From Nocardia aobensis NBRC 100429 (lineage in GTDB: Bacteria > Actinomycetota > Actinomycetes > Mycobacteriales > Mycobacteriaceae): a stretch of DNA of 64,000 bases. Both the position numbers and the translations under genes were made by a program. The notes under the pieces are model-generated. The model ran no database searches and was not told where the DNA came from. It worked only from the letters and a program-made list of their open reading frames with translations. The stretch is from positions 62,001 through 126,000 of the forward strand of contig NZ_BAFQ01000094.1 of the NCBI RefSeq assembly GCF_000308375.1, written 5' to 3'. How positions within the stretch are numbered: position 1 is the stretch's first letter; every line of letters starts with the position of its first letter. Positions 1 through 8,334 of the stretch are shown here, piece by piece.

Positions 1-442
1 TCCCCTCGTCCTGCAGCGCCGTTGCGACGTTGTTGCCCCGTGCCTCGGCGAGCGAGTCGGCCGCCCCGGAATTCGAGTCGACGGCGTAGGTTTCGATCTT
101 GACCGCTGTGTCGTTGCCCTTGAGCGGGAGCGCCACCGCCTTGATGGTGGCGACATCGGCCGGGCTCAGATCGGAGCTGTTCTTGTCGAAGGTGATCGGC
201 GCCGCCGACAGCACACTGTTGATCGCGTTCTGCACGGCCTGCTGCGCGGAGTTGAGGGCCGAACCCACCACCGACGACGCCGTGGTGGCGAGACTGCTTC
301 GCATATCGGTGTGCTCGCCACCGTGCGCCGTGGTCGTCGTGACCACGGCCGGACCACTGTTGTTGTCCGAGGAACATGCGGCGATCGGAATCAGCGCTGC
401 CGCACCGGTCGCCAGCACCGCTACCGCCTTGACGAGTTTCAT
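1..442 (-). CDS. Lipoprotein with OmpA-like C-terminal region, 3' end cut by the window edge
   Basis: About 147 codons are visible; the gene runs off the left edge. Residues 1-23 form a lipoprotein signal: a basic start, a hydrophobic core and the lipobox IAAC, so the mature protein should be anchored by the diacylglyceryl cysteine on the outer face of the membrane. A Thr/Ser-rich linker follows. From about residue 85 the sequence reads ITFDKNSSDL and then alternating strand/helix text, the start of an OmpA-like peptidoglycan-binding fold as in mycobacterial ArfA-type proteins. A good Shine-Dalgarno (AGGAGAAG) precedes the ATG. It lies 38 bases downstream of a SHOCT gene on the same strand. 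The OmpA-like call rests on the first part of the domain only. Confidence 0.7.
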   Translation of the reverse strand, partial: MKLVKAVAVLATGAAALIPIAACSSDNNSGPAVVTTTTAHGGEHTDMRSSLATTASSVVGSALNSAQQAVQNAINSVLSAAPITFDKNSSDLSPADVATIKAVALPLKGNDTAVKIETYAVDSNSGAADSLAEARGNNVATALQDEG

Positions 443-480
443 GCTGCTTCTCCTGATCTCCGTCCGGATGGGCCCGGTGG

Positions 481-747
481 TCACGACGCGAGAATGCGCG
501 CCTTCTCCGATTCGAACTCCTGCTCGGTGAGCACCCCCTGAGCTTTCAACTCGCCCAACTGTTTCAGTGCCGCGATGCGGTCGGTTCCCCCGCCGGCCGG
601 GGCGGGCGGCGGCGGTTGCTGCTCGTACTGGTATTCCTCCTGCGCGGCCCAGCGCTGGCCCTGGCGTCGTGAGACGCGATTGGATACGGCCGTGGCCGTT
701 CCGGCGACCACCGCGGTACGGGCGACGCCCCGTAGTAACCCGGGCAT
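481..747 (-). CDS. SHOCT domain protein, 88 aa
   Basis: The small protein has a hydrophobic/basic N-terminus (MPGLLRGVARTAVVAG), a Gln/Pro-rich linker at 40-53 and, from about residue 56, a SHOCT motif (IAALKQLGELKAQGVLTEQE, ending with EFESEKARIL). SHOCT is a short C-terminal helical hairpin thought to mediate oligomerisation. It sits 11 bases downstream of the DUF6325 gene on the same strand, a pairing often seen in actinobacteria. The ATG was chosen because AGGAGAAG stands just upstream. The same frame is open far upstream, but that extension is antisense to the GH15 gene and does not read like protein. Confidence 0.85.
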   Translation of the reverse strand: MPGLLRGVARTAVVAGTATAVSNRVSRRQGQRWAAQEEYQYEQQPPPPAPAGGGTDRIAALKQLGELKAQGVLTEQEFESEKARILAS

Positions 748-758
748 GGTGCTTCTCC

Positions 759-1211
759 TTAGGTGTCGGCCTCGAGGCTGTCGAGGGTCGAGAGGATGGC
801 TTGAACCGGAATGCGACCCGATGCGACGAGTTCGGCGCCGTTGCGCCGCAGCGCGACCGCCAGCGGGGCCGCCCACGTGTTCTCGTAGAGGAGGACGGCG
901 GCGGAATGGCCGGGCTCCAAGGCGCCCCCGGCCTCGCGCAGATCCCCCTCGTCGAGCAGCCCGGTCGCCGCCTCGGCGAACAGTGTCACATCCAGGTCGC
1001 CGGTCAAGCCGACATCGGCGATGTCGATCCCGCTCAGTGATCCGTCCGCATCCTTGTGCACGAAGGCCAGATCCAGGACCCGGATGATGCCGCGGTCCAC
1101 CAGATCCCGCAGCATCGGCAACGCCGAGCCGTCCGGTTGGCGGTCGGCGGGGAATTCGATCACGAGATAGTCGATCGGTCCCATCTCGTCGATATCGGCA
1201 GCACTGTTCAC
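759..1211 (-). CDS. DUF6325 family protein, 150 aa
   Basis: The sequence carries the hallmark opening of DUF6325 (MGPIDYLVIEFPADR at about residues 10-24), then alternating beta/alpha text with LRDLVDRGIIRVLDLAFVHKD, and a C-terminal RRNGAELVASGRIPVQAI. These proteins look like small cytoplasmic two-repeat proteins of unknown function. It is the first gene of a leftward pair with the SHOCT gene (11-base gap), so the two are probably co-expressed and may interact. Function is not known. Confidence 0.8.
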   Translation of the reverse strand: MNSAADIDEMGPIDYLVIEFPADRQPDGSALPMLRDLVDRGIIRVLDLAFVHKDADGSLSGIDIADVGLTGDLDVTLFAEAATGLLDEGDLREAGGALEPGHSAAVLLYENTWAAPLAVALRRNGAELVASGRIPVQAILSTLDSLEADT

Positions 1212-1587
1212 CGGACACCCCTTTTCTCCGACGCCTGACCCAACGACAGGAACCCATCGACACGAACATCCACCGCAACCCAGGCCCGGGCGGGTCGGCG
1301 ACAGCGCGAACGCGGCCGACGAGACGACCTGACACCTTATGATTCGGTGCCGCCGGTCCCGCAGATATCACCGCCGCCGTACCGGAGTGAATCGCCCGGC
1401 GCTCCGGATCGAGCCGACCGGTCTCGCCACCGCTCTCCGCACAAGATGATTGCTGAATTTTCGCCAGAGCGGTCCGCAAGATTCTCGGCGCAGCGCACAA
1501 TGAGAAACGACCGCGCCTCATGTACACCGGCCTCCAGGATCCGGCCGGATGCGTCGCCAGATGGGTCCGCCACCTCCGGGAGTGCCG
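1212..1587. other. Intergenic region between divergent DUF6325 and GH15 genes
   Basis: This 376-base stretch separates two divergent genes and should hold both promoters. I see no convincing ORF, hairpin or operator-like repeat. A short AT-richer patch near 1446-1470 is the only notable composition change. Confidence 0.5.
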
Positions 1588-3420
1588 ATGAACCCCTACC
1601 CGCCCATCGCCGAGCACGGCATTGTCGGCGATCTCCAAACCGCGGCGTTGGTGTCGTCGGCCGGAACGGTGGATTGGTGGTGCACACCGCGATTCGATTC
1701 CCCGAGCGTTTTCGGGTCGCTGCTGGACCACGAACGGGGCGGGTACTGCCGTGTCGCGGCCGATTTGCCAGAGGGTTCGGTGACCATCCGCCAGTTGTAT
1801 CTGCCGGATACCGCGGTGCTGGTCACTCGTTTCATGGCACCGGACGGAGTCGGGGAGGTCGCCGACTTCATGCCGCCGATCGACGACGACGCGCCTACCG
1901 ATCGGCATCGCCTGGTTCGCATCGTGCGTGTGGTGCGCGGCAGTCTGCCGTTCACGCTCGCCTGCCGGCCACGTTTCGACTACGGCCGCGCCGAGCACAC
2001 GACGGTGGCGCACGACAACGAATGGATTATGTTCGAGGGTCCGAAAACCACCCTGCATCTGCAGGCGTCCGATCCGGTCGTATTGAGCGTAGCCGACGGC
2101 GACGCGATCGGTCACTTCACTCTGGACGAGGGGGAGACGGCCGTCATCGTGCTGACCACGACCGCGGCGGGCGGGGAGTTCCCGGCGCCACCGCAGCGCG
2201 GCGCGGTCGCGGCCGATTTCGCGGACTGCCGGGAATGGTGGCAGGGGTGGCTGCGGAACTCGACCTATCGCGGCCGCTGGCGCGATATGGTCAACCGCTC
2301 CGCGATCACGTTGAAACTGCTCACCTACCTACCGACGGGCGCTCCCATCGCGGCGGCCACCATGGGCCTTCCCGAACAAGTCGGCGGGGAACGTAATTGG
2401 GACTATCGCTACACGTGGTTGCGCGACGGTTCCCTGTCGGTCCGGGCGCTGCTGGATCTGGGGTTCACCGCCGAGGCCTACGCGTTTCGCCGCTGGCTGC
2501 GTGAGCGGCTGCCGGGCAGCACCCCCTCGGGTGAGCCGTTGCAGATCATGTATCGCATCGACGGTGACCCGCGACTGGACGAGGAGATCCTCGACCACTG
2601 GGAGGGATATCGCGGATCGGCGCCGGTGCGGGTCGGCAACGCCGCCGCGGATCAGTTGCAACTCGACATCTACGGCGAGGTCGCCGATGCGCTGGCACAG
2701 ACCTCCGATATCGGCGGTATCTCGGGGTGGCGGGTGTTCGCCGAGTTGCTGGACTGGCTGGTCGACAAGTGGGATCGGCCCGACGAAGGCGTGTGGGAAA
2801 CCCGCGGTGGCCAACAGGATTTCACCTACAGCAGGTTGATGACGTGGGTCGCGTTCGATCGCGGCATTCGCCTCGCGACCGACCATGCCCGGCCGGCCGA
2901 CCTACAGCGTTGGACCGATGCGCGCGACGCGGTGTTCGCCCAGATCCTGGAACGTGGCTGGAGTGAGGACCGCCGCGCATTCGTCCAGCACTTCCGCACC
3001 GACGTCTTGGATGCCGCTTTGCTGCTGATGCCGCGCATGGGCTTTCTGTCCCCCCGCGACCCGGACTGGCTGAGCACACTCGACGCGATGGACGAGGAAC
3101 TGGTCAGCGACAGCCTGGTCTATCGATACGATCCCGCCGCATCGCCGGACGGATTGCGCGGCTCCGAGGGCACCTTCAATCTGTGCAGCTTCCTCTACGT
3201 CGAGGCGCTGGCACGGGCGGGGCGAGTTCACCACGCCCGCTACGCGTTCGACAAGATGCTGACCTATGCCAACCACGTGGGGCTGTTCGCCGAGGAGATC
3301 GGTCCTTCGGGTGAGCAGCTGGGCAACTTCCCGCAGGCGTTCACGCATCTGGCCCTGGTGGCGGCGGCGATGGCACTCGACGACGAGCTCGATCGCCTCG
3401 AGTCCGGAAAGCCCTCGTGA
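1588..3420 (+). CDS. Glycoside hydrolase family 15 (glucoamylase/trehalase-like), 610 aa
   Basis: The N-terminal beta domain opens with PYPPIAEHGIVGDLQTAALV and SAGTVDWWCTPRFDSPSVF, typical of actinobacterial GH15 enzymes, some of which are acid trehalases. The (alpha/alpha)6 domain contains ERNWDYRYTWLRDGS, the general-acid segment DEGVWETRGG and the general-base segment SEGTFNLCSFLYVEAL, so both catalytic glutamates look intact. There is no signal peptide, so it acts in the cytoplasm on alpha-linked glucosides such as trehalose or glycogen fragments. The ATG at 1588 is preferred over in-frame starts at 1549 and 1561 because GGGAG lies 5 bases before it. It overlaps the MFS gene that follows by 4 bases. 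Confidence 0.88.
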   Translation: MNPYPPIAEHGIVGDLQTAALVSSAGTVDWWCTPRFDSPSVFGSLLDHERGGYCRVAADLPEGSVTIRQLYLPDTAVLVTRFMAPDGVGEVADFMPPIDDDAPTDRHRLVRIVRVVRGSLPFTLACRPRFDYGRAEHTTVAHDNEWIMFEGPKTTLHLQASDPVVLSVADGDAIGHFTLDEGETAVIVLTTTAAGGEFPAPPQRGAVAADFADCREWWQGWLRNSTYRGRWRDMVNRSAITLKLLTYLPTGAPIAAATMGLPEQVGGERNWDYRYTWLRDGSLSVRALLDLGFTAEAYAFRRWLRERLPGSTPSGEPLQIMYRIDGDPRLDEEILDHWEGYRGSAPVRVGNAAADQLQLDIYGEVADALAQTSDIGGISGWRVFAELLDWLVDKWDRPDEGVWETRGGQQDFTYSRLMTWVAFDRGIRLATDHARPADLQRWTDARDAVFAQILERGWSEDRRAFVQHFRTDVLDAALLLMPRMGFLSPRDPDWLSTLDAMDEELVSDSLVYRYDPAASPDGLRGSEGTFNLCSFLYVEALARAGRVHHARYAFDKMLTYANHVGLFAEEIGPSGEQLGNFPQAFTHLALVAAAMALDDELDRLESGKPS

Positions 3421-4799
3421 TGAGCGAGTCTCGTGCTCCGGCCCGCCCGCGCGGCGTGCTGGTGCCGCTGGCGCTGGCGCAGTTCATCTGCAGTTTCGCC
3501 GGTACGAATATGGCGGTGATGATCACCGACATCAGCACCGATCTGGACGCCGACGTGGCCGGGGTGCAACTGGTCATCACCCTGTTCCTGCTGATCATGG
3601 CGGCGTTGATGATTCCGGGCGGCAAACTCACCGACCGCTACGGCCGCAAACGCTGTTTCGTCGTGGGGCTTTCGGTCTACGGGCTCGGCGCGATACTCAG
3701 CGCGCTCGCACCGGGACTGGGCGTGCTGGCCCTGGGCAACTCCGTGCTGGAGGGCGTGGGTACCGCGCTGCTGATTCCGCCGGTCTACATCCTGACCACG
3801 CTGCTGTTCACCGACACTACTTCGCGCGCACGGGCTTTCGGCGTCGTGATGGCGATGGGCGGGATCGGTGCGGCCGCCGGACCGCTGCTCGGCGGACTGA
3901 TCGCCTCCGGGCTGGGCTGGCGGGCGGCGTTCGCCTTTCAGGCGTTGGTGGTGGCGGCCATCCTGCTCTCCACGCGCCGGGTCCGTGACCCGCTTCCGCC
4001 CGATCCGCACCGCACCCTGGATCTGACCGGAAGCGTGCTCTCGGCGACCGGTCTCGTGCTGCTCGTGCTCGGAATTCTGGCCGCCGACAACGATATACGG
4101 TGGTGTGTGGTGCTGATCGTGCTGGCGGTGGTGGTGCTCGCCGGGTTCTTCCGGCACGTGCGCGCCACCGAACGAGCCGGCGGCGAACCTCTGGTGTCGC
4201 TGAGTCTGTTCCGCAGCCGCATCTCGAATTTCGGCTTGGCCACCCAATTGTTGCAATGGCTGATCCTGATGGGGACCTCGTTCGTGGTCTCGGCGTATCT
4301 GCAGGTGGTGCGCGGCTACGATCCGATCCGCACCGGCGTGATCTTCACGGCCGCCACCGCCGGACTGCTGGTGTCGTCGCTGACGGCCGCCCGGCTGGCC
4401 CGGCTGTTCACCCAGCGAACCCTCATCATGGCCGGCTTCGTCGTCGTGGTCGCCGGCATCGTGGTACTCATCGCCCTGGCCGGGCGCACGCTGAACCCGT
4501 GGGCGTTCGCGCCCGGACTGCTGCTGATCGGACTGGGACTCGGCTCCATGCTGACTCCGTCGGTGAACGTCGTGCAGTCGGCGTTCAGCGAGGAGCGCCA
4601 AGGCGAGATCTCGGGACTGTCGCGGTGTGTGTCCAATCTCGGATCGTCGCTGGGCACCGCTATCGCCGGCACCATCCTCGTCGCCGGACTCAGCAGCCAT
4701 GCCTACGCGGTCGCGATGCTCGCGCTCGGCGTGGCCGGTGTGATCGGACTGTTCGCGGCCGCCGGACTACCGCATCGTTCGCCGATCGCGCAGCCCTAA
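3417..4799 (+). CDS. MFS transporter, DHA2-like drug exporter, 460 aa
   Basis: A major facilitator with about 14 predicted membrane spans. The first helix holds LALAQFICSFAGTNMAVM, loop 2-3 has the MFS signature GKLTDRYGRKRCF, and helix 5 has the antiporter-like motif GIGAAAGPLLGGLIASGLGW. This layout fits proton-driven DHA2 exporters. It starts inside the GH15 stop codon (GTG at 3417, alternative ATG at 3420), so it is translationally coupled to that gene. Substrate cannot be told from sequence. Confidence 0.87.
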   Translation: MMSESRAPARPRGVLVPLALAQFICSFAGTNMAVMITDISTDLDADVAGVQLVITLFLLIMAALMIPGGKLTDRYGRKRCFVVGLSVYGLGAILSALAPGLGVLALGNSVLEGVGTALLIPPVYILTTLLFTDTTSRARAFGVVMAMGGIGAAAGPLLGGLIASGLGWRAAFAFQALVVAAILLSTRRVRDPLPPDPHRTLDLTGSVLSATGLVLLVLGILAADNDIRWCVVLIVLAVVVLAGFFRHVRATERAGGEPLVSLSLFRSRISNFGLATQLLQWLILMGTSFVVSAYLQVVRGYDPIRTGVIFTAATAGLLVSSLTAARLARLFTQRTLIMAGFVVVVAGIVVLIALAGRTLNPWAFAPGLLLIGLGLGSMLTPSVNVVQSAFSEERQGEISGLSRCVSNLGSSLGTAIAGTILVAGLSSHAYAVAMLALGVAGVIGLFAAAGLPHRSPIAQP

Positions 4800-4803
4800 C
4801 CCG

Positions 4804-5514
4804 CTACTCCGAGGAGGAATGGCGCTGCACCCAGCTGAGGTCGGCGCGCCAGGTGTAGGCGGCCACGATGGCGGAGGCGATGACGGCGGTGTAGAGCATG
4901 TCGCCGCCCTCGACGACCAAGGAGACCAGGCCGCCGATCAGGGCGCCGGCGGCGAACGACAGCCATTGCACCGCGTATCCCAGCCATTCGCGATGGGTGC
5001 CGCCGGCCATATGCCGTTCCACGCCCTGCGCGAATTTCACCAGGGTTCCGGTGACGTATGTGACCGGGATGGATACCTCACCCTTCTTGACGAAGGAGGT
5101 GTTGAGCGAACCCATCGCGAACGAGACGAGCAGGATCGGCACCAGGCCCAGATCGGCGTCGTGCCGATAGAGAATCGTGTCGAGGACGGCGGCGACGGTG
5201 AGAGCGGCGGTGGCGAGCATGGTCGCGCCGTGCGGGTGATTGCGCCACCAGTGCCGGCGACAGAGCGAGGCCACCAGCACGCCGGCGAGAAAGAACACGA
5301 TCAGGGCGAAGGCGCCGGCCGCGAGGGTGTAGTCGCCGAGAAATCCGCCGATCACGGCGCGCTCGGTATTGCCGGTCATGAAGGTGACGAAGTAGCCCTC
5401 GGAGTGCGTGTAGGCGGCGGCGCCCACGAACCCGGCCAGGATGAGCAGGGCCGAGGCCAGGCGGGTCTCCAGCGTCCAGAACGGCTCGAGGGAGTCTTCG
5501 GATTTCGGAGTCAC
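4804..5514 (-). CDS. DUF1275 (YoaK-like) membrane protein, 236 aa
   Basis: Six predicted membrane helices with the family motifs AGFVGAAAYTHSEGYFVTFMTGN in the first third and VPILLVSFAMGSLNTSFVKKG followed by VTYVTGTLVKF in the middle. The DUF1275/YoaK family is widespread and of unknown transport or sensory role. It converges tail-to-tail with the MFS gene (4 bases apart). Only 13 bases separate its start from a 28-bp palindrome, which probably controls it. Confidence 0.85.
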   Translation of the reverse strand: MTPKSEDSLEPFWTLETRLASALLILAGFVGAAAYTHSEGYFVTFMTGNTERAVIGGFLGDYTLAAGAFALIVFFLAGVLVASLCRRHWWRNHPHGATMLATAALTVAAVLDTILYRHDADLGLVPILLVSFAMGSLNTSFVKKGEVSIPVTYVTGTLVKFAQGVERHMAGGTHREWLGYAVQWLSFAAGALIGGLVSLVVEGGDMLYTAVIASAIVAAYTWRADLSWVQRHSSSE

Positions 5515-5527
5515 CGCAACAGACTAG

Positions 5528-5555
5528 CAATACATGCATGGGTATGCATGTATTG
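5528..5555. promoter_or_regulatory. 28-bp palindromic operator candidate (12-bp arms)
   Basis: The left arm CAATACATGCAT (5528-5539) and right arm ATGCATGTATTG (5544-5555) are perfect inverted repeats around the spacer GGGT. The site is AT-rich in a GC-rich chromosome and lies between the divergent DUF1275 and winged-helix genes, 13 bases from the DUF1275 start. This is the shape of a dimeric repressor site. No regulator gene is adjacent. Confidence 0.7.
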
Positions 5556-5657
5556 GCCTTGTGGTGTGCGAGCGGTCACCGCCGGGGACGGGGGTTGTCG
5601 GTGACGAGCCGTAAGGTGAGCGCGCGGATCGGCGGGTGTCCGGATACGGGAGGTGCG

Positions 5658-6761
5658 GTGGAGGTCACATGGGGTCAGGTGTTCGCGTGGCGCCTGCGCA
5701 GGGGATTCGTCGAAGGGCGGGACGGCGGCAGCGCGGTGGCGGTGACGCGGCGACTGGCCGGCGTGCAGGCGCAGGTGACATCCGCGGCGGAGACCGCGGT
5801 GGCGGTGCGGCGCGGAGGAGCGCCGGATGAACTGGTCCGCGCGCTCGACGCCGGTGAACTGATGAAGACGTGGGCGATGCGCGGAACATTGCATGCGATG
5901 ACGCCCGATACCGCGGCCGCCGCACTGGCCCTGATCGCGTCGGCGCGGACGTGGGAGAAGCCGGCGTGGCAACGCAATTTCGGCGCCGATCCCGGCGAAG
6001 TGAAGGCGCTGACCGACGCGGTGGCTGAACTGCTCGACGGCGGTGCCGTGCTGAGCCGGGCGGAACTGGTGGACGAACTACTGCGTGAGCGCCGCTTCGC
6101 CACCATGGGCGAGCAATTGCGCTCGGGCTGGGGTGCGCTGTTGAAACCGCTGGCCTGGCAGGGAGTGCTGTGCCACGGCCCCGCCCGCGGATCATCGGTG
6201 ACCTTCACCGCTCCCGCGCGTGCGGTGACCGGATGGACCGGCCTGCCGCCGGCCGATGTGGCGGCCGCACACCTGATCCGCGCCTATCTCGGCGTCTACG
6301 GCCCGGGCACACCGGAGGCGTTCAATGCCTGGCTCCTGCGCGGAGCCTTGCGCAAAACCACTGTCCGCCAATGGTTCTCCGAGCTGGGGGCCGAACTCAC
6401 CGAAGTCGATGTCGAGGGCCGCCGCACCTGGATCCGCACCGAGGACGCCGACGAGCTGGCCGCCACCGATCCCACCGACACCGTCCGCCTGCTCGGTCCC
6501 TTCGATCAATACGTTCTCGGCCCCGGCACCACCGATCCGATCCTGCTGCCCCCGGCCCATCGCACCGAGGTCAGCCGGACCGCCGGCTGGATCTCGCCCT
6601 TGGTCCTCGTCGGCGGCCGGATCGCCGGGACGTGGGAAACCGTCGACGGCACCCTCACGGTCAGCATGTTCGACGGCGAGCGCGTCGACCCGGAGCGGCT
6701 CCGAGCCGAAGCCGTCCACCTCGCCCGCGCCACCGGGCGAGACCATCTCGACGTCGGCTGA
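5658..6761 (+). CDS. Winged-helix DNA-binding domain protein, AlkZ-like DNA glycosylase superfamily (HTH_42), 367 aa
   Basis: The N-terminal part reads GVQAQVTSAAETAVAVR and then TWAMRGTLHAMTPDTA, the standard layout of the HTH_42/AlkZ superfamily. The QAQ tripeptide (about residues 34-36) matches the Q-x-Q catalytic motif of AlkZ-like glycosylases, which unhook DNA crosslinks and excise bulky N-alkyl adducts. Later blocks include AYLGVYGPGTPEAFNAWL and LLGPFDQYVLGPG. The GTG at 5658 is chosen because GGGAGG lies 4 bases upstream and the conserved region starts there; an ATG at 5538 falls inside the palindrome. Family is clear, glycosylase activity is inferred. Confidence 0.78.
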   Translation: MEVTWGQVFAWRLRRGFVEGRDGGSAVAVTRRLAGVQAQVTSAAETAVAVRRGGAPDELVRALDAGELMKTWAMRGTLHAMTPDTAAAALALIASARTWEKPAWQRNFGADPGEVKALTDAVAELLDGGAVLSRAELVDELLRERRFATMGEQLRSGWGALLKPLAWQGVLCHGPARGSSVTFTAPARAVTGWTGLPPADVAAAHLIRAYLGVYGPGTPEAFNAWLLRGALRKTTVRQWFSELGAELTEVDVEGRRTWIRTEDADELAATDPTDTVRLLGPFDQYVLGPGTTDPILLPPAHRTEVSRTAGWISPLVLVGGRIAGTWETVDGTLTVSMFDGERVDPERLRAEAVHLARATGRDHLDVG

Positions 6762-6831
6762 GACCGCCGCGAGTGCGCGCCGAGGCCGGGTCGCTGCATA
6801 AGACTCGGTTGCGCTTGCCGCCACAGCCGAT

Positions 6832-7791
6832 TCAGCTCGCGATGTCTCCCGTTGATCGAACGGATTCACCGAGCGCCGCCAGGGTTGCGGCGCGGCCCAG
6901 GTCCAGAGCGCGCAACAGCACCGTGGAATCCCGGGCCACCCGGCCGATCGTGGGTGCGCCCAGCGGCGGGCGGATCTGCAGAATCGACGGGTCGCTCGCC
7001 ATGCGGTGTTCGTCGGCGGCGAACTGCGCCGCACGGGCGAACCAGCTCTCGGCCACCGTCGGGCCCGAGGCGCCGAGTACCCGTGCCACCACGCGCCGTT
7101 CGAAATCCGAAGGAATGCTGGGCTTTTCATCGACCCGCCGGGTGCGCAACACCACGATGTGGGTGGCGCCCTGGGCGCGGGCGGTGGTGACCGGTACCGA
7201 TTCGGACAGCCCGGCATCGACATAGCGCCCGGCGCCCACCGCCACCGGACGTCCGGCCAGCACCGGCATGCAGGTGCTGGCGCGCAGCGCACGCTGCAGG
7301 GACGGGATATCGCTGATGTGCGGGCGCAGATCGACAGCGCTGCCGTCGGCGATATCGGTGCCGATCGGGTGGAAGGTGACCGAATTGCCGAGGATCGCGG
7401 CGAAATCCATCGGCACGATCCGCTCGTAGACGGTGTGCACCAGATATCGGGTGTCCACGACCAGACCACCGCGCAGCGCCCGGGCCGGTGAGATCACCCG
7501 TCGCACCACATCCGAATGCCAGGCCCGCCGTGCCCGCGCCGCCCGCCCGCACAGCAGCCACGCGCCGTTCAGCGCGCCGGCCGAGGCGCCGTAGACGGCG
7601 TCGAAACAGCGCAGCACGCCGAGTTCTTCCAGGCCGGTGACCATGCCGTGCGAATAGACCCCGCGTGCCGAGCCGCCCTCGATGACCAGCGCCAGCCGGA
7701 AACCGTCGCCATGCTCACCGGCGATGCTGCCGCTGTGGAAGCGTTGCGCGATCAGCTCCACCGGGCTCATCGGCCGCGTACTGTCCGGCAT
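6832..7791 (-). CDS. Patatin-like phospholipase family protein, 319 aa
   Basis: A patatin-fold serine hydrolase. The oxyanion loop EGGSARGVYSHG comes near residue 30, the nucleophile elbow is YGASAGALNGA (GxSxG) and the dyad aspartate lies in YVDAGLSESVPV (DxG). It should cleave acyl esters of phospholipids or related lipids. There is no signal peptide. The ATG at 7791 follows GGAAGG by 9 bases, and an in-frame ATG 21 bases upstream is possible. It is divergent from the Nudix gene with about 105 bases between. Confidence 0.85.
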   Translation of the reverse strand: MPDSTRPMSPVELIAQRFHSGSIAGEHGDGFRLALVIEGGSARGVYSHGMVTGLEELGVLRCFDAVYGASAGALNGAWLLCGRAARARRAWHSDVVRRVISPARALRGGLVVDTRYLVHTVYERIVPMDFAAILGNSVTFHPIGTDIADGSAVDLRPHISDIPSLQRALRASTCMPVLAGRPVAVGAGRYVDAGLSESVPVTTARAQGATHIVVLRTRRVDEKPSIPSDFERRVVARVLGASGPTVAESWFARAAQFAADEHRMASDPSILQIRPPLGAPTIGRVARDSTVLLRALDLGRAATLAALGESVRSTGDIAS

Positions 7792-7896
7792 CGCACCACA
7801 CCTTCCGATCACTGCGTTCAGCTCTGTCTATCACGCCTCGCCGGACGCCTCGCCCGAGACTCGGGCGGTCGGGGAGCGCCCGGGTAGGCTGCGCGG

Positions 7897-8316
7897 ATGC
7901 GGATCGAATCGTCGCGGCGCCTCATCGACACCGTGGCCTGGGTGCTGATCGAGGACGGACGGATCCTGTGCGCCCGACCGGATGGCAAGGACGAGTTCTA
8001 TATTCCCGGCGGTAAGCGCGAGGGCGAGGAGACCGATCGGCAGACGCTGATTCGGGAGATCTCCGAAGAGCTCACCGTGGTGCTGATTCCGGAATCGATC
8101 GCCCACGTCGGCACCTACGAGGCCGAATTGCCCGGCGCCACCGAGGTTTCGGTGCGCATGAGCTGCTACACCGCCGACTACGCCGGAACGATCGAACCCA
8201 GTAGCGAAATCGCCGAGATCGCCTGGTTCAGCTATGCCGACCGGGCCGCGGTGCCGCCCGTCGACCAGGTGCTCTTCGATGATCTGGTGGCGCGCGGACT
8301 GCTGCCGGCGCACTGA
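7897..8316 (+). CDS. Nudix hydrolase, 139 aa
   Basis: A single Nudix domain. The Nudix box runs from GGKREGEE (residues 38-45) to REISEEL (53-59), giving the metal-binding glutamates; the usual glycine at the end of the box is threonine. The strand before it, LIEDGRILCARPDGKDEFYIPGG, is typical. Such enzymes hydrolyse nucleoside diphosphates linked to another moiety; the substrate is unknown. It converges with the DNA polymerase gene, 18 bases apart. Confidence 0.88.
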   Translation: MRIESSRRLIDTVAWVLIEDGRILCARPDGKDEFYIPGGKREGEETDRQTLIREISEELTVVLIPESIAHVGTYEAELPGATEVSVRMSCYTADYAGTIEPSSEIAEIAWFSYADRAAVPPVDQVLFDDLVARGLLPAH

Positions 8317-8334
8317 CCTCCGGGCTCGGGCGAA

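Noticed and set aside
3264-4700. A 478-codon open frame antisense to the MFS gene
   Set aside because: His/Gln/Arg-rich text typical of reversed membrane-protein codons, no motifs.
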